Assembly (NCBI GenBank): GCA_012845835.1
Contig: JABAKD010000021.1
Location: 11,271,199 to 11,335,198 of the forward strand
Length of the DNA stretch: 64,000 nt
Direction of reading: 5' to 3'
Origin: Undaria pinnatifida
Lineage: Eukaryota; Sar; Phaeophyceae; Laminariales; Alariaceae
The position numbers were made by a program, and so were the translations under genes. Positions 55,890 to 64,000 of the stretch are shown piece after piece; position 1 is the stretch's first letter; the number at the start of each line of letters is the position of its first letter. The notes beneath the pieces are model-generated. The model searched no databases, was not told the origin of the DNA, and saw nothing but the letters and a program-made list of their open reading frames with translations.

Positions 55890-57410
55890 TCTCAAAACTC
55901 TCCCGAGCAATCGCCTTGGTGAGAATGTCCGCATGTTGATCCTCAATCCTGAAGTACTTGACGCATAAGTCTCCTTTTCCCACCAACTCGTGCAGGAAGT
56001 GGTACCTCACATCGAGGTGCTAGCTGTTCGACAAACTCAGTGGGTTTTTGGCCAAGTCAATCGCCCCTTTGTTGACTTCAGACACTCCAATGCTCGGCGA
56101 TCCAAGACTAGACATCAAGAAAACCAAGACTCCTCGCACGTACAGGGCCCCCTTCACCCGTCGGCCATCGCTACGTGCTCGGCCTCAGTGGTGGAGAGCG
56201 TAACGCATTTCTGCGTCCTAGAAAACCAGGATACGAGCGTTCCTCCGCAGCAAACAGCTACACCAGATACCGAACGCCTGTCCTCGGTCTTGTGGGCGTA
56301 GTCTGCGTGTACGTGAGTCTCTAGGTCGTATTCCAACTGTACATCCCCCAACTTACTCTCTTTCCTGAAAGTCAAGCCCAAGTGGGCTGTAGCGTTCAAG
56401 TACTCGAGAACCTTCCCAGCAGCCTCCACGTGTGCTACCTTAGGATCGTGCGAGAACCGCGCAATCGCTCGCACTGCGTTGGAGATGTCAGGTCTCGTCT
56501 GGTTCGCAATCCACATCAAACTCCCCACAATTTCACGGAAATTCGCGTCCACCACAGGTTCCTCATCACTCACGTACCTGAGGTCCAACGACGGTGAAGC
56601 GGGGATAGGGCTGGTCCTAGTGATACCGAAACGGTCGACAACGTTTCGGATGAACTGAGTCTGTGAAATCTCCAGGGTTCCCTTCTCACGATCCCTCCTG
56701 TACTCGCTACCCATGTACCACGTAGCCTCCCTAAGACGTTTTGTAGGAAATGTCTTATTGCGATCAGCTACTACCGAATCAGTCGCCTCCTCGTTCGCTG
56801 CGATCTTGATGCCGTCCACGTGGACCACCAGCATCGCCACAACCGCGTCATTCAACAATAGTCGAAACACGCACGGGTCTACCAAGCACTGCTCAAACCC
56901 ACACTCTACTAAGGTTGACGACACTAGCTTGTACCACGAGCGGCCACTCTGCTTCAGCCCGTAAAGGGCTTTGTTGAGTAGGACTACCTTACCCGACATC
57001 TCGCCACAACCGCGAGGAAGTCTCAAGAAAATATCGGTATCCAACTCTGCCTGAATAAAGGCCTGGTCAACGTCCAAGCGTCTCAAGTCCCAATCAAGCT
57101 TGCACGCCATTGCTGCAATGAGTCTGTTAGACGTAGTCAAGGCAGTGGGGGCAAAAGCCTCGAAGTAGTCAACTCCCTCTACCTGGCTATCGCCCTTAGC
57201 TACCAAACGTACCTTAGCTCTATCAATCATGCCGTGCGCGTCGCTCTTTCACTTCAAGAGCCACTTTGACTCTACGATATTACTACTCGCGAGAAGTTCA
57301 GAAACCTCCACAAACGTTCCAGCAGCTTCGAGTCCATCAAGCTCCGATCTCATCGCGTCCATCCAAACGTCCGAATGCTTCGACGTACGAGCTGCGGTTT
57401 ATGACGTTGG
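55890..57410 (-). pseudogene. copia reverse transcriptase and RNase H
   Basis: The frame 57230-56154 holds the RVT_2-type polymerase: VRLVAKGDSQVEGVDYFEAF (residue 7), DWDLRRLDVDQAFIQAELD (46-64), NKALYGLKQSGRSWY (86-100) and the catalytic loop VVHVDG (135-140). Copia enzymes have Y-V-D-D there; this copy has D139 but Gly at 140, so it is catalytically dead. PDISNAVRAIARFSHDP and LETHVHADYA lead into RNase H, whose end lies in another frame (56150-55890, LDVRYHF and EDQHADILTK) after a one-base loss near 56150 and a TAG at 56020-56022. Upstream the same frame has TGA at 57249-57251 and TAA at 57399-57401. Confidence 0.9.
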
Positions 57411-57797
57411 TTCCGGTTCCGCCTCTTTGACAAGGCAATCCGGTAAGTTCGTCTTCTCGCACTCCGCTTCATTCGCCGCCAGTAGCGCCTGGAACACACG
57501 GCCTCCTTCACAGGACCCGATCGCACTAATCAGTTCTGCTGCCGTTTGCCGATTGAGCGCCCTGGTCTTCGCTCTCGTACGTCCCTCCCGAATCTCTTTA
57601 CCATCGCCCGGTCCTGACATGTACGCTCCAAGTTGGCGTGCAGCAGTCCGGATCGCCGTGGGGGTCGGAGCTTCATCGTCAGAGGCTGACGCGTCGCTTC
57701 CATCCTGAGACGAAGAGTCGCTGTCAGATAATTCGCTGCTGACCGCTGATGTATCGTTCGGCTCCACATCTTCGGCGCGAAACTCGTCGCCAGCTTA
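57399..57797 (-). pseudogene. copia integrase-RT linker
   Basis: Ser/Asp-rich, then basic, 122-codon segment in the same frame as integrase and RT. It is separated from integrase by a TAA at 57795-57797. The acidic low-complexity start (SSQDGSDASASDDE) is usual for the variable linker of copia polyproteins. Confidence 0.7.
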
Positions 57798-59030
57798 CGG
57801 TATCGGAGACACCGCTTGCGTCATCGGGGACACCGCACGGAGTTGGTGAGGAATTCCCCTCCCCAAAACCGGCAGTGAGGTCGTCGGGGCGGAGACAAAT
57901 TTCTCCGTCCCTCCCAGCTCTGGCGCATCTTCTAGCCTCTGCGTCCCTCCCTGTTCCGGTACCTCCGACAGCTGGGATAGTACCGCTCCCACATCAAGCG
58001 TTGCATCCCAGGCCACATCTCGAGTCTCCACCACCCTGTGTCCCCGCGTGGGAATCCACAAAGAGTCACTTGGGTGATCGATGCCCGGCCCGAGGTAAAA
58101 GCAGCTGTCGTCCCGGGGTGACGACTTAGACGGGCAGTTCCAGCGGCAGTACGCTGGGCGAAGGAACGGGTGCGGCGAGGCAGGTGCGGCAGCTCCATGC
58201 CACATCTCATGCGGAGACTTGTTGCCGGGGTTGGCAGTGGTTGCGGTGTGGTTCAAAGCGTCACAAGACCAGTGCACCGCTTCCGCCCACAGGGATTCAG
58301 TCGGCGGTAGTTGAACGAGCTCGAAAATGATAGGAGCTTGGATGCACGCAGCAAGCGCTGCGTTTTGAATGATGCCTAGCGCTCTCTCGACAACACCGTT
58401 CTGCTTTAGGCTGTCCGCGTTGGTGAATTCCTGCTTGATGAAAAACTGTTTGCACACCTCTCCAAACTCCCCACCAAAGAATTCCCCACCGTTGTCAGAC
58501 CTTACAATCTCAACCTTCGAGGGGACACCGTCGGCGCGCACATCAGCCAAAAACTTCCTAAACGCGTCTGCTGCATCCGATTTGAGCTTCAGAAAATATA
58601 CCCACGCGTAGCGAGAGAAGTCATTCTTCACTAGCATGACATACCTCTTACCCAACAAAGAAGGGGTTCTCTTAGGGCCACCTAGATCAACAGAGACCAG
58701 TCCCAACTTCTCTGGCGCGCGCGACTTAGTGTTGCTAGGGATTGGTTTGCGGTAAGCCTTCGCCATAGAACAGCCAGTACAGGGTCTTAGCGTCCCTAAC
58801 AGTTCTACGCCAAGTGCGTTTGCGGTCTCTCTCAGCAGTAATTCGTCAGAGTGGCCATGCACGCAGTGGAAGATGATGATATCTACAGCTGTCTCAGCAG
58901 AAGCAGCGCTACCGGGGGCAAGCACTGGAAACGCCAGGTAAAAATCGCAACCAGTCTCCACACGGTTCTCAGCGGGGTCGGGGGTCAATAGGGCAACGGC
59001 ACATAGCCGTTGTCTGGCTCTATCCTGCAA
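57798..59030 (-). pseudogene. copia integrase
   Basis: A 411-codon frame. The zinc-binding region is H-x-x-H-G-H then CTGC (FHCVHGHSDELL, RPCTGCSMAKAYRKP, residues about 50-95). The catalytic core follows with the D-D-E triad: D in LVSVDLGG, D in VEIVRSDNGGEFFGGEFGEV, and E in SLKQNGVVERALGIIQNAAL, 35 residues after the second D. It continues with the usual W-EAVHWSCDALNHT, SPHEMWHG and YLGPGIDHPSDS blocks. Integrase inserts the cDNA into the host genome. The core looks intact, but the entry is out of frame with protease. Confidence 0.9.
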
Positions 59031-59386
59031 GCGAAGTTGGAGTAAATAGATCCATCACCCTCGAATCTCAAGCGCCCATCGAGAAGAGAAATGCACAAGC
59101 CCTCATCCTCGGTCATGAATCCTACTCCATGCTTATGCGCGGCCGTTAGCGAAAACAAATTGAACGCCAAGTCCGGCATGTAAGCCACATCTAACATTTT
59201 AACCGTTAGATCTCCAGGGAAGACTACAGTCAGCGTGCCATACCCCACGACGTAGATCAGGTGGTTGTCACTGATCCTACCCTTGTCGTCGCACAGTCGT
59301 ACGTCACTCAACAGGTCAGCTGAATGAGTCATGTGAAATAAAGCACCACTGTCTGCTATCCATTTGTCAGCTAAGCTCTCCGTCAT
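58985..59386 (-). pseudogene. copia aspartic protease
   Basis: KWIADSGALFHMTHSADLLSD has the copia D-S-G-A catalytic site followed by H-M-T. VVGYGTLTV and LLDVAYMPDLAFNLFSL-like blocks follow, then the pre-integrase segment. It cuts the Gag-Pol polyprotein; two copies make the active dimer. It overlaps the integrase frame by a shift of one frame near 59000. Confidence 0.85.
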
Positions 59387-59583
59387 GCTCTCACTACGTT
59401 CCTAAGCACACGAGTCATCATTACGGCTAAACATAGCATTCGCAAGACAGCACACAGTCTCAGCGCTGTTGTTCTGTCCCTGTGCACTTCGCCAGACGTC
59501 CTCTCCGAAGCCGGGGTGACACGAGTCTTGCATTGGTACCACATGTGCCCGGGTTTCAAGCAACGGATACACTTACCCTTCAC
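59383..59583 (-). pseudogene. copia Gag zinc knuckle
   Basis: KCIRCLKPGHMWYQCK is a canonical CX2CX4HX4C nucleocapsid knuckle that binds the element RNA. It is in frame with the upstream Gag piece 60186-59866 but separated from it by a stop, and out of frame with protease. Confidence 0.85.
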
Positions 59584-59865
59584 CTTATCATACTCTGGTT
59601 GGGGGGTGGTCTGCTTGGGGGTGGGGGGGCTGCTACTACCTTCGCTACGCTGGCTAGCGTCAGCAATCGCTGATCCCTTGTTTCGCGACCTAACATTGTT
59701 GCGTTGGATCCGCGACCACCACCGCGGCTACCTCCACGCCCACCTCCGTGGCCACCTCGGGCAGCACCATTCGAAAACAGTGCCTAACCCACATCCTTTC
59801 CCTTTGACACAGGAAGTCTCAGGTGCCTCTGTCTGACAGTGCTCTATATCTCTGCTCGGGTGATT

Positions 59866-60690
59866 TCATCGCGATACCGTGCGTTGTTCAATCTCGTAGT
59901 CAGCTGCAAGTACTCGTACCAGTTTACGGTTCACATCTCCTTCTGATTTCGGCACACCAAGCGAAGCAAGAGTACCAACAATCGTGTCTACACGACTGAA
60001 GAATTTCATGGGCTCCTCACCCATCTCCATTCGTACTGCATCAAACGCGTCCGACCATTTGACCTGTGTAGCAACTGATTTCGGAAGAAACCAATCCCGA
60101 AGCATTCTCCAAGCACCGCTTAGCGATTGCCTGGCAAACACTCTGTCTAATACGTCAGCGTCAGTCATGCTCTCAGTCATATCCATGCAACCCGCGCATT
60201 CTTGATATGTGGACGGCTCAAACCTTGCGAAATAAAGTGTTGCGTGTCTTTGGTTGTGTCACCTACAGCTACCTGTATGTCTGTAAGCATAGAACCCAAA
60301 CACCCACTCATTGATACAAACGCTTCGAACCGCTTACTCCATACGGGGAATTCCTCAGGCTTGCCACTGAATTTGGGGACTGCCTGCTTTATACTACTAA
60401 ATTCACGAGAGCTTACATTTACACCTGAACTCTCAACGAATTCGTCATGTCTAATCTCGTTTACGTGTACGCCACCAGGGGTTGGCAAGTTCCCATCGGC
60501 TATGACTGCATCTTGGCGTTCCCTGCCAGGGTTGGACTGGGCCTCTCCACGGTCCCGGTCGCTGGCAATCCGCTCTTCCAGTCGATCTTGTCGGAATACC
60601 AATGATCTCAGCAAGACCATCAATTCTTCTTGTGAGCCGGCCTCCTTTTGGTCATGCTCACTTCAAGGCATTGTTCCGATTCAAATATAG
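59866..60690 (-). pseudogene. copia Gag
   Basis: Two frames (60623-60177 and 60186-59866) overlap by a frame change near 60180. Recognisable Gag words: KFSGKPEEFPVWSKRFEAFV, a copia-type start of the capsid domain, then LSGAWRMLRD, SDAFDAVRMEMGEEPMKFFS and VDTIVGTLASLGV. Gag forms the virus-like particle. Confidence 0.8.
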
Positions 60691-60702
60691 AACTCGTTAA
60701 CG

Positions 60703-61132
60703 TGTTGGATTAGATCAGTTATGCGAAGAATAATGTGCTCCCAGCAGCCCAGTCTCAGGCCACGAGCTTCACTGCAACACACAGTGTGGAGAAGATAGCA
60801 CATAGATGTCTTTACTAGCTGGTCCCGGATGCTGATAAGAGGGAAAGAGATGGAGTGAGGCGAATGGGCGAAGCCATCTCGCTCCACACGAGGGCATATT
60901 CTCAAGCCCCCAGACTCCCAAATACTAGAAGTACTACATTCTCATATTTCCGCGTGTTCCTAGATTGGTTTCAGGAACAGTCTACAACGACCTTCAGGAC
61001 TATTCCACGTGTCCTTTCCATGCTATAATATTCCGCAATACACCGTCGGGTAATCCGACAATACCCCGTCGGACGATCCTTCGTGACCATCGTTGTTCCT
61101 ACTTGGTTTGTTGAGACAAGCTATATTGAACA
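60703..61132 (-). repeat. 5' LTR of the copia element
   Basis: Plus-strand borders TGTTGGATTAGAT and ATATTGAACA. In element direction it is followed by CGTTAACGAGTTC, the position of the primer-binding site; it does not start TGG, and I could not match it to a tRNA 3' end. Confidence 0.92.
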
Positions 61133-61191
61133 GACTTCTCCCGGCCTCTACCTCCCTGTCGTTCACAACCAGTGCAACCTGCCAGGATTAC

Positions 61192-62370
61192 AAACAGCTT
61201 CCGAGAGCATAGATGCGACAGTGCGCAAACTGAGGATATTTTCTGCGGGATTCGTAGCACGTATGGGGGAGGAGCGTCTGCCACAGAGGGTGATGTTTGG
61301 GGAGCTTTTTGGGGGTAAGGGCTACTCAGGGGGGAAAGAGAAGGACCGGATGGCTCATCCGAAGGAGGATATGTCGGTCTTTGGAATGAAATTCGAGGGG
61401 TGGCGAAAGGCTGCTCAGAAGGCCGGCAGATGGTTTCGACGAGTAGAGGAGGGAGTAGAGTTGTTCATGCGGAATTGGCTTGAAACGGAGAGACGCAAAG
61501 CTTCAGAGCCACGCGCAAAGGCTGCGGCAGCGCCATCCACCGTCGGCATCTCTGAGCGGCCGGGGAGAGGGGAGAGGGGGGGGCGGGGGGGCGGAGGGGG
61601 GGAGGGGGGAAGGGGGGGGGGGGAAGGGGGGGCGTACTGCCGAAGAGACTGAAGTCTGGATCTGGCCATCATCGTCTTGAATTTTGTGGGTCTTCCAATG
61701 GCCGTCACAAGATAGCGTAAGACCGCCCTGACTTCTTCGCCATGTTGCGTTCTCTCCCCAGTGCCGTTGATGGTGCACTTGATTCCCTCTATGCGCCCAA
61801 TGCCGTCTTTATTTAGTCAGTTCCTAGCGTCTGCTAGTTTGGCATTTTTTTCTCTTTTCTTTACCTTGCTTCCTCTTCTTGTCTTGTCTTTTCTTGCTTT
61901 TCTTGTCTTTTCTTTTGTTTTTCTTTTTTTTTCGCTATTCGCTTTCTTGTCTTTCCTTTCCTTTATCTTCTTCTCTTTTCTTTGTTTCTCTTTTTTCCAA
62001 CTGTCTTGCGCCTGTCGTGCGTTGGGGTAGTGATAGGTACTATGATACGTGTAATATATACGTGGTAGTCTTTCTTGGGTGGTAAGCGGTATATAGTCGG
62101 TTTTTCCAGGCGCGAGTAGTGAGACGTATGCACCAGTATGGACCTGGCACATCGTAAGCTGACTCCCGATTTCACTTTTATATGTTTCTGGTGGAGGCAT
62201 GAATTGCCTCAGCTGTGACATATGCGTGTACCACCTTTGGTTTGTTTGTGTTTTTCCCCTGGGGTATTCCTCAGCACCAGAGTGGTTGAGCCTGTCCTCT
62301 GACCACGGACTTGATTATGCGAGTTAATGCGAGAACAACAACAACAACAACACCACCAGCAACAAACAAA
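61192..62370 (+). mobile_element. LINE 3' fragment with (AAC)n tail
   Basis: Starts inside the ORF2 C-terminus (TASESIDATVRKLRIFSAGF, ERLPQRVMFGEL, QKAGRWFRRVEEG) and continues into a G-rich tract (61560-61630) and the 3' untranslated region. It ends in (AAC)n at 62335-62360. It abuts the next copy head to tail: the word AACAAACAATCGAGTTT at 62363 belongs to ORF2 of the following copy. Confidence 0.88.
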
Positions 62371-64000
62371 CAATCGAGTTTTTGTACTTGGGCGGGGCTA
62401 TCACCGCAGACAGAGACCTTAGCATTGAAATAACGCAGCGTCTTCAGAGGGCCTGGGCGTGCTTCCAGCGGCACAAGATGGAAATCTATGATCGCCCGGG
62501 TGTGCGCTTACGGTTGAAGGTGCGGTTGCTGAAAGCCCATATGGTCGAGACACTACTTTATGGTTGCATGACGTGGAGCCCGAACAAGCCTGGCTATGAC
62601 CGGCTACGACGGGTTCACCACTCCGTGCTCCTCCAACGCCTCGGATGGCGGAAACGGAAGCACGACGACCACACCCCTACCGTACGCCGACGCGCTTGCC
62701 AAGACAGCTTCCGAGAGCATAGAGGCGATAGTGCGTAAACTGGGGATATTTTCTGCGGGATTCGTAGCACATATGGGGGAGGAGCGTCTGCCACAGAGAG
62801 TGATGTTTGGGGAGCTTGTTGGGGGTAAGGGATACTCAGAGGGGCAAGAGAAGGACGGGCTGGCTCATCTGAAGGCGGATATGTCGGTCTTTTGAATGGA
62901 TTCGAAGGGTGGCGAAAGGCTGCTCAGAAGGCCGGCAGATGGTTTCAACGAGTAGAGGAGGGAGTACAGTTGTTCATGCGGAATTGGCATGCGACGGAGA
63001 GACGCAAAGCTGCAGAGCGACGCGCAAAGGCTGCGGCAGTCCCATCCACCGTCGAGTCGTTCTACGGTAGCCCCCCCAACTTTTCTTTCACGAAATCGCC
63101 GGTTTCAAAACCAACTCTCGGTCGTATCTCCTGAAATACGGTGTCCCGCGACACCCCGACGTCATCGATCGATAGGCCTTTGCGCACAAGAAAATATGTG
63201 GATACTTTGTTTTCAATTGCATCCTTCCTTGTGTCGAGCAGCCATGAAACGTCCGTGAAAAAAATCGCTGGTTTTGAGGGGAGCTATCGTAGAATAAGTC
63301 CGTCAGCATCTCTGAGCTGCCGGGGGGAGGGGGGAGCGGGAGAGGGGGGAGGGGGAGGGGGGAGGGGGAGGGGGGAGGGGGGGGGGAGGGGAGGCGTCCT
63401 GCCAAAGAGACTGAAGTCTGGGTCTGGCCATCATCGTCTTGAATTTTGTGGGCATTTTAATGGCCGTCACAAAATAGCGTAAGACCGCCCTGATTTCTTC
63501 ACCTTGTTGCGTTCTCTCCCCAGTGCCATTGATGGTGCACTTGATACCCTCGATGAGCCCAATGCCGTCTTTAGTCAGTTCCTAGCGTCTGCTATTAATA
63601 GTATAACATTTTTTTTCTTTCCCTTTCCTTGCTTCCTCTGCTTGGCTTGTCATTTCTTTCCTTTCCTTTTTGGTTTTTCGCTTCCTTGTCTTTCCTTTCC
63701 TTTATCTTCTTCTCTTTTCTTTGTTTCTCTTTTTTCCAATTGAATCGCGTCTGTCGCACGTATGCGTAGTGATAGGTACTACGTGTAGTATATACGTGGT
63801 AGTCTTTTTTGGGTGGCAAGCGGTATCGTCGGTTTTTCCAGGCGCAGGTAGTAAGACGTATGCACCAGTATGGACCTGGCACATCGTAAGCTGACTCTCG
63901 ATTTCACTTCACTTTTTTTTTCTAGTGGAGGCATGAATTGCGTCAACTGTGATATATTCGTGTACCACCTTTGGTTTGTTTGTGTTTTTCCCTGGGGTAT
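62371..64000 (+). mobile_element. LINE 3' fragment, continues beyond the window
   Basis: ORF2 C-terminal sense from FLYLGGAITADRDLSIEI-like (62378) through KMEIYDRPGVRLRLKVRLLK and RRVHHSVLLQRLGWRKRKH to RWFQRVEEGVQLFMRNW (62940-62990), with frameshifts near 62690 and 62893. A TIR element interrupts it at 63054-63300. Then come a G-rich tract (63320-63395) and the 3' untranslated region, cut by the window end. Confidence 0.88.
63054..63300 (-). mobile_element. TIR element, 247 bp (copy 2)
   Basis: Interrupts LINE sequence between CCATCCACCGTC and (C)GTCAGCATCTCTGAG. The uninterrupted LINE copy at 61530 reads CCATCCACCGTCGGCATCTC, which proves the insertion and its 4-bp duplication CGTC (63050-63053, 63301-63304). 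Ends: GAGTCGTTCTACGGTAGCCC and, inverted, GACTTATTCTACGATAGCTC. On the minus strand a frame of about 65 codons is open from TIR to TIR, with VSWLLDTRKDAI, FLVRKGLSIDDVGVSRDTVF and PRVGFETGDFVKEKLGG; the same sense, shifted once, is found in the 30.6-kb copy. Confidence 0.9.

Larger units (their letters stand above)
55355..61132 (-). mobile_element. full-length dead Ty1/copia retrotransposon
   Basis: LTRs of equal length (55355-55784 and 60703-61132, 430 bp) have minus-strand ends TGTTC(A/G)ATATAGC and TAATCCAACA and differ at perhaps 4-6 percent of bases by eye. In minus direction the interior gives Gag, zinc knuckle, protease, integrase, reverse transcriptase and RNase H, which is the Ty1/copia order. 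A purine-rich AGGGAGGG (55785-55795, minus) precedes the 3' LTR. At least four in-frame stops and several frameshifts inactivate it. The bases flanking the two LTRs (GGCTG, GACTT) do not match, so the duplication has decayed or the element has recombined. Confidence 0.92.

Overview
This window is repeat-rich eukaryotic nuclear DNA that is dense in transposable elements. Coding sense is found almost only inside broken mobile elements. The one recognisable host gene piece is the C-terminal exon of the small-subunit ribosomal protein uS2/RPSA (minus strand, 52.6-53.3 kb). Ty1/copia elements, an L1/jockey-type LINE, short terminal-inverted-repeat elements, a large foldback, G-rich minisatellites and a TTAGGG-like stretch fit a large, repeat-bloated algal or other protist genome. 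A photosynthetic stramenopile such as a brown alga is my best guess, but that is inference from the flavour of the elements and not proof.

Layout. 1-1.6 kb: unassigned ORF-dense DNA. 2.4-12.8 kb (minus strand): one old, 10.4-kb LTR element with diverged LTRs, a Gag with a zinc knuckle, tandem peptide-repeat linkers, a frameshifted NADAR domain (YbiA-like, ADP-ribose-related) and a C-terminal retroelement ORF. No reverse transcriptase is visible in it. A 374-bp TRIM-like mini-LTR element sits inside its 5' region. 13-27 kb: no convincing genes; a patchwork of repeat families called here R1 (about 280 bp, at least ten copies) and R2 (about 0.9 kb), G-tract modules and a G-rich minisatellite at 20.0-21.4 kb. 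27.05-29.3 kb: a 5'-truncated LINE with a YADD reverse transcriptase broken by stops. 29.3-31.1 kb: R2, R1, a 275-bp TIR element and an LTR fragment. 31.3-33.6 kb: a large inverted-repeat (foldback) structure. 36.5-43.9 kb: a gutted LTR element with same-length, near-identical 493-bp LTRs; directly after its 5' LTR lies an antisense copy of an entire tRNA-His including CCA, fused to an inverted copy of the element's own 3' internal region.

44-51.4 kb: a long (GTT)n array, R1 copies, G-rich modules, short tandem repeats and a LINE 3' tail. 48.6-54.05 kb: three 3'-terminal copies of the 2.4-12.8 kb LTR family, with the RPSA exon sandwiched between the last two. 55.36-61.13 kb (minus strand): a full-length but dead Ty1/copia element with 430-bp LTRs and Gag, protease, integrase, RT and RNase H all recognisable and all interrupted. 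61.2-64.0 kb: two head-to-tail LINE 3' copies; the second carries a 247-bp TIR element that is a relative of the one at 30.6 kb.

The elements interact mainly by nesting and template switching: a TRIM in an LTR element, TIR elements in a LINE and in R1, a poly-A retroposon in an LTR element, and a host exon inside an LTR repeat. The points most worth following are the NADAR domain inside an LTR retroelement, the whole-tRNA primer fossil, the new TIR family with a conserved internal reading frame, and the RPSA/LTR chimera.
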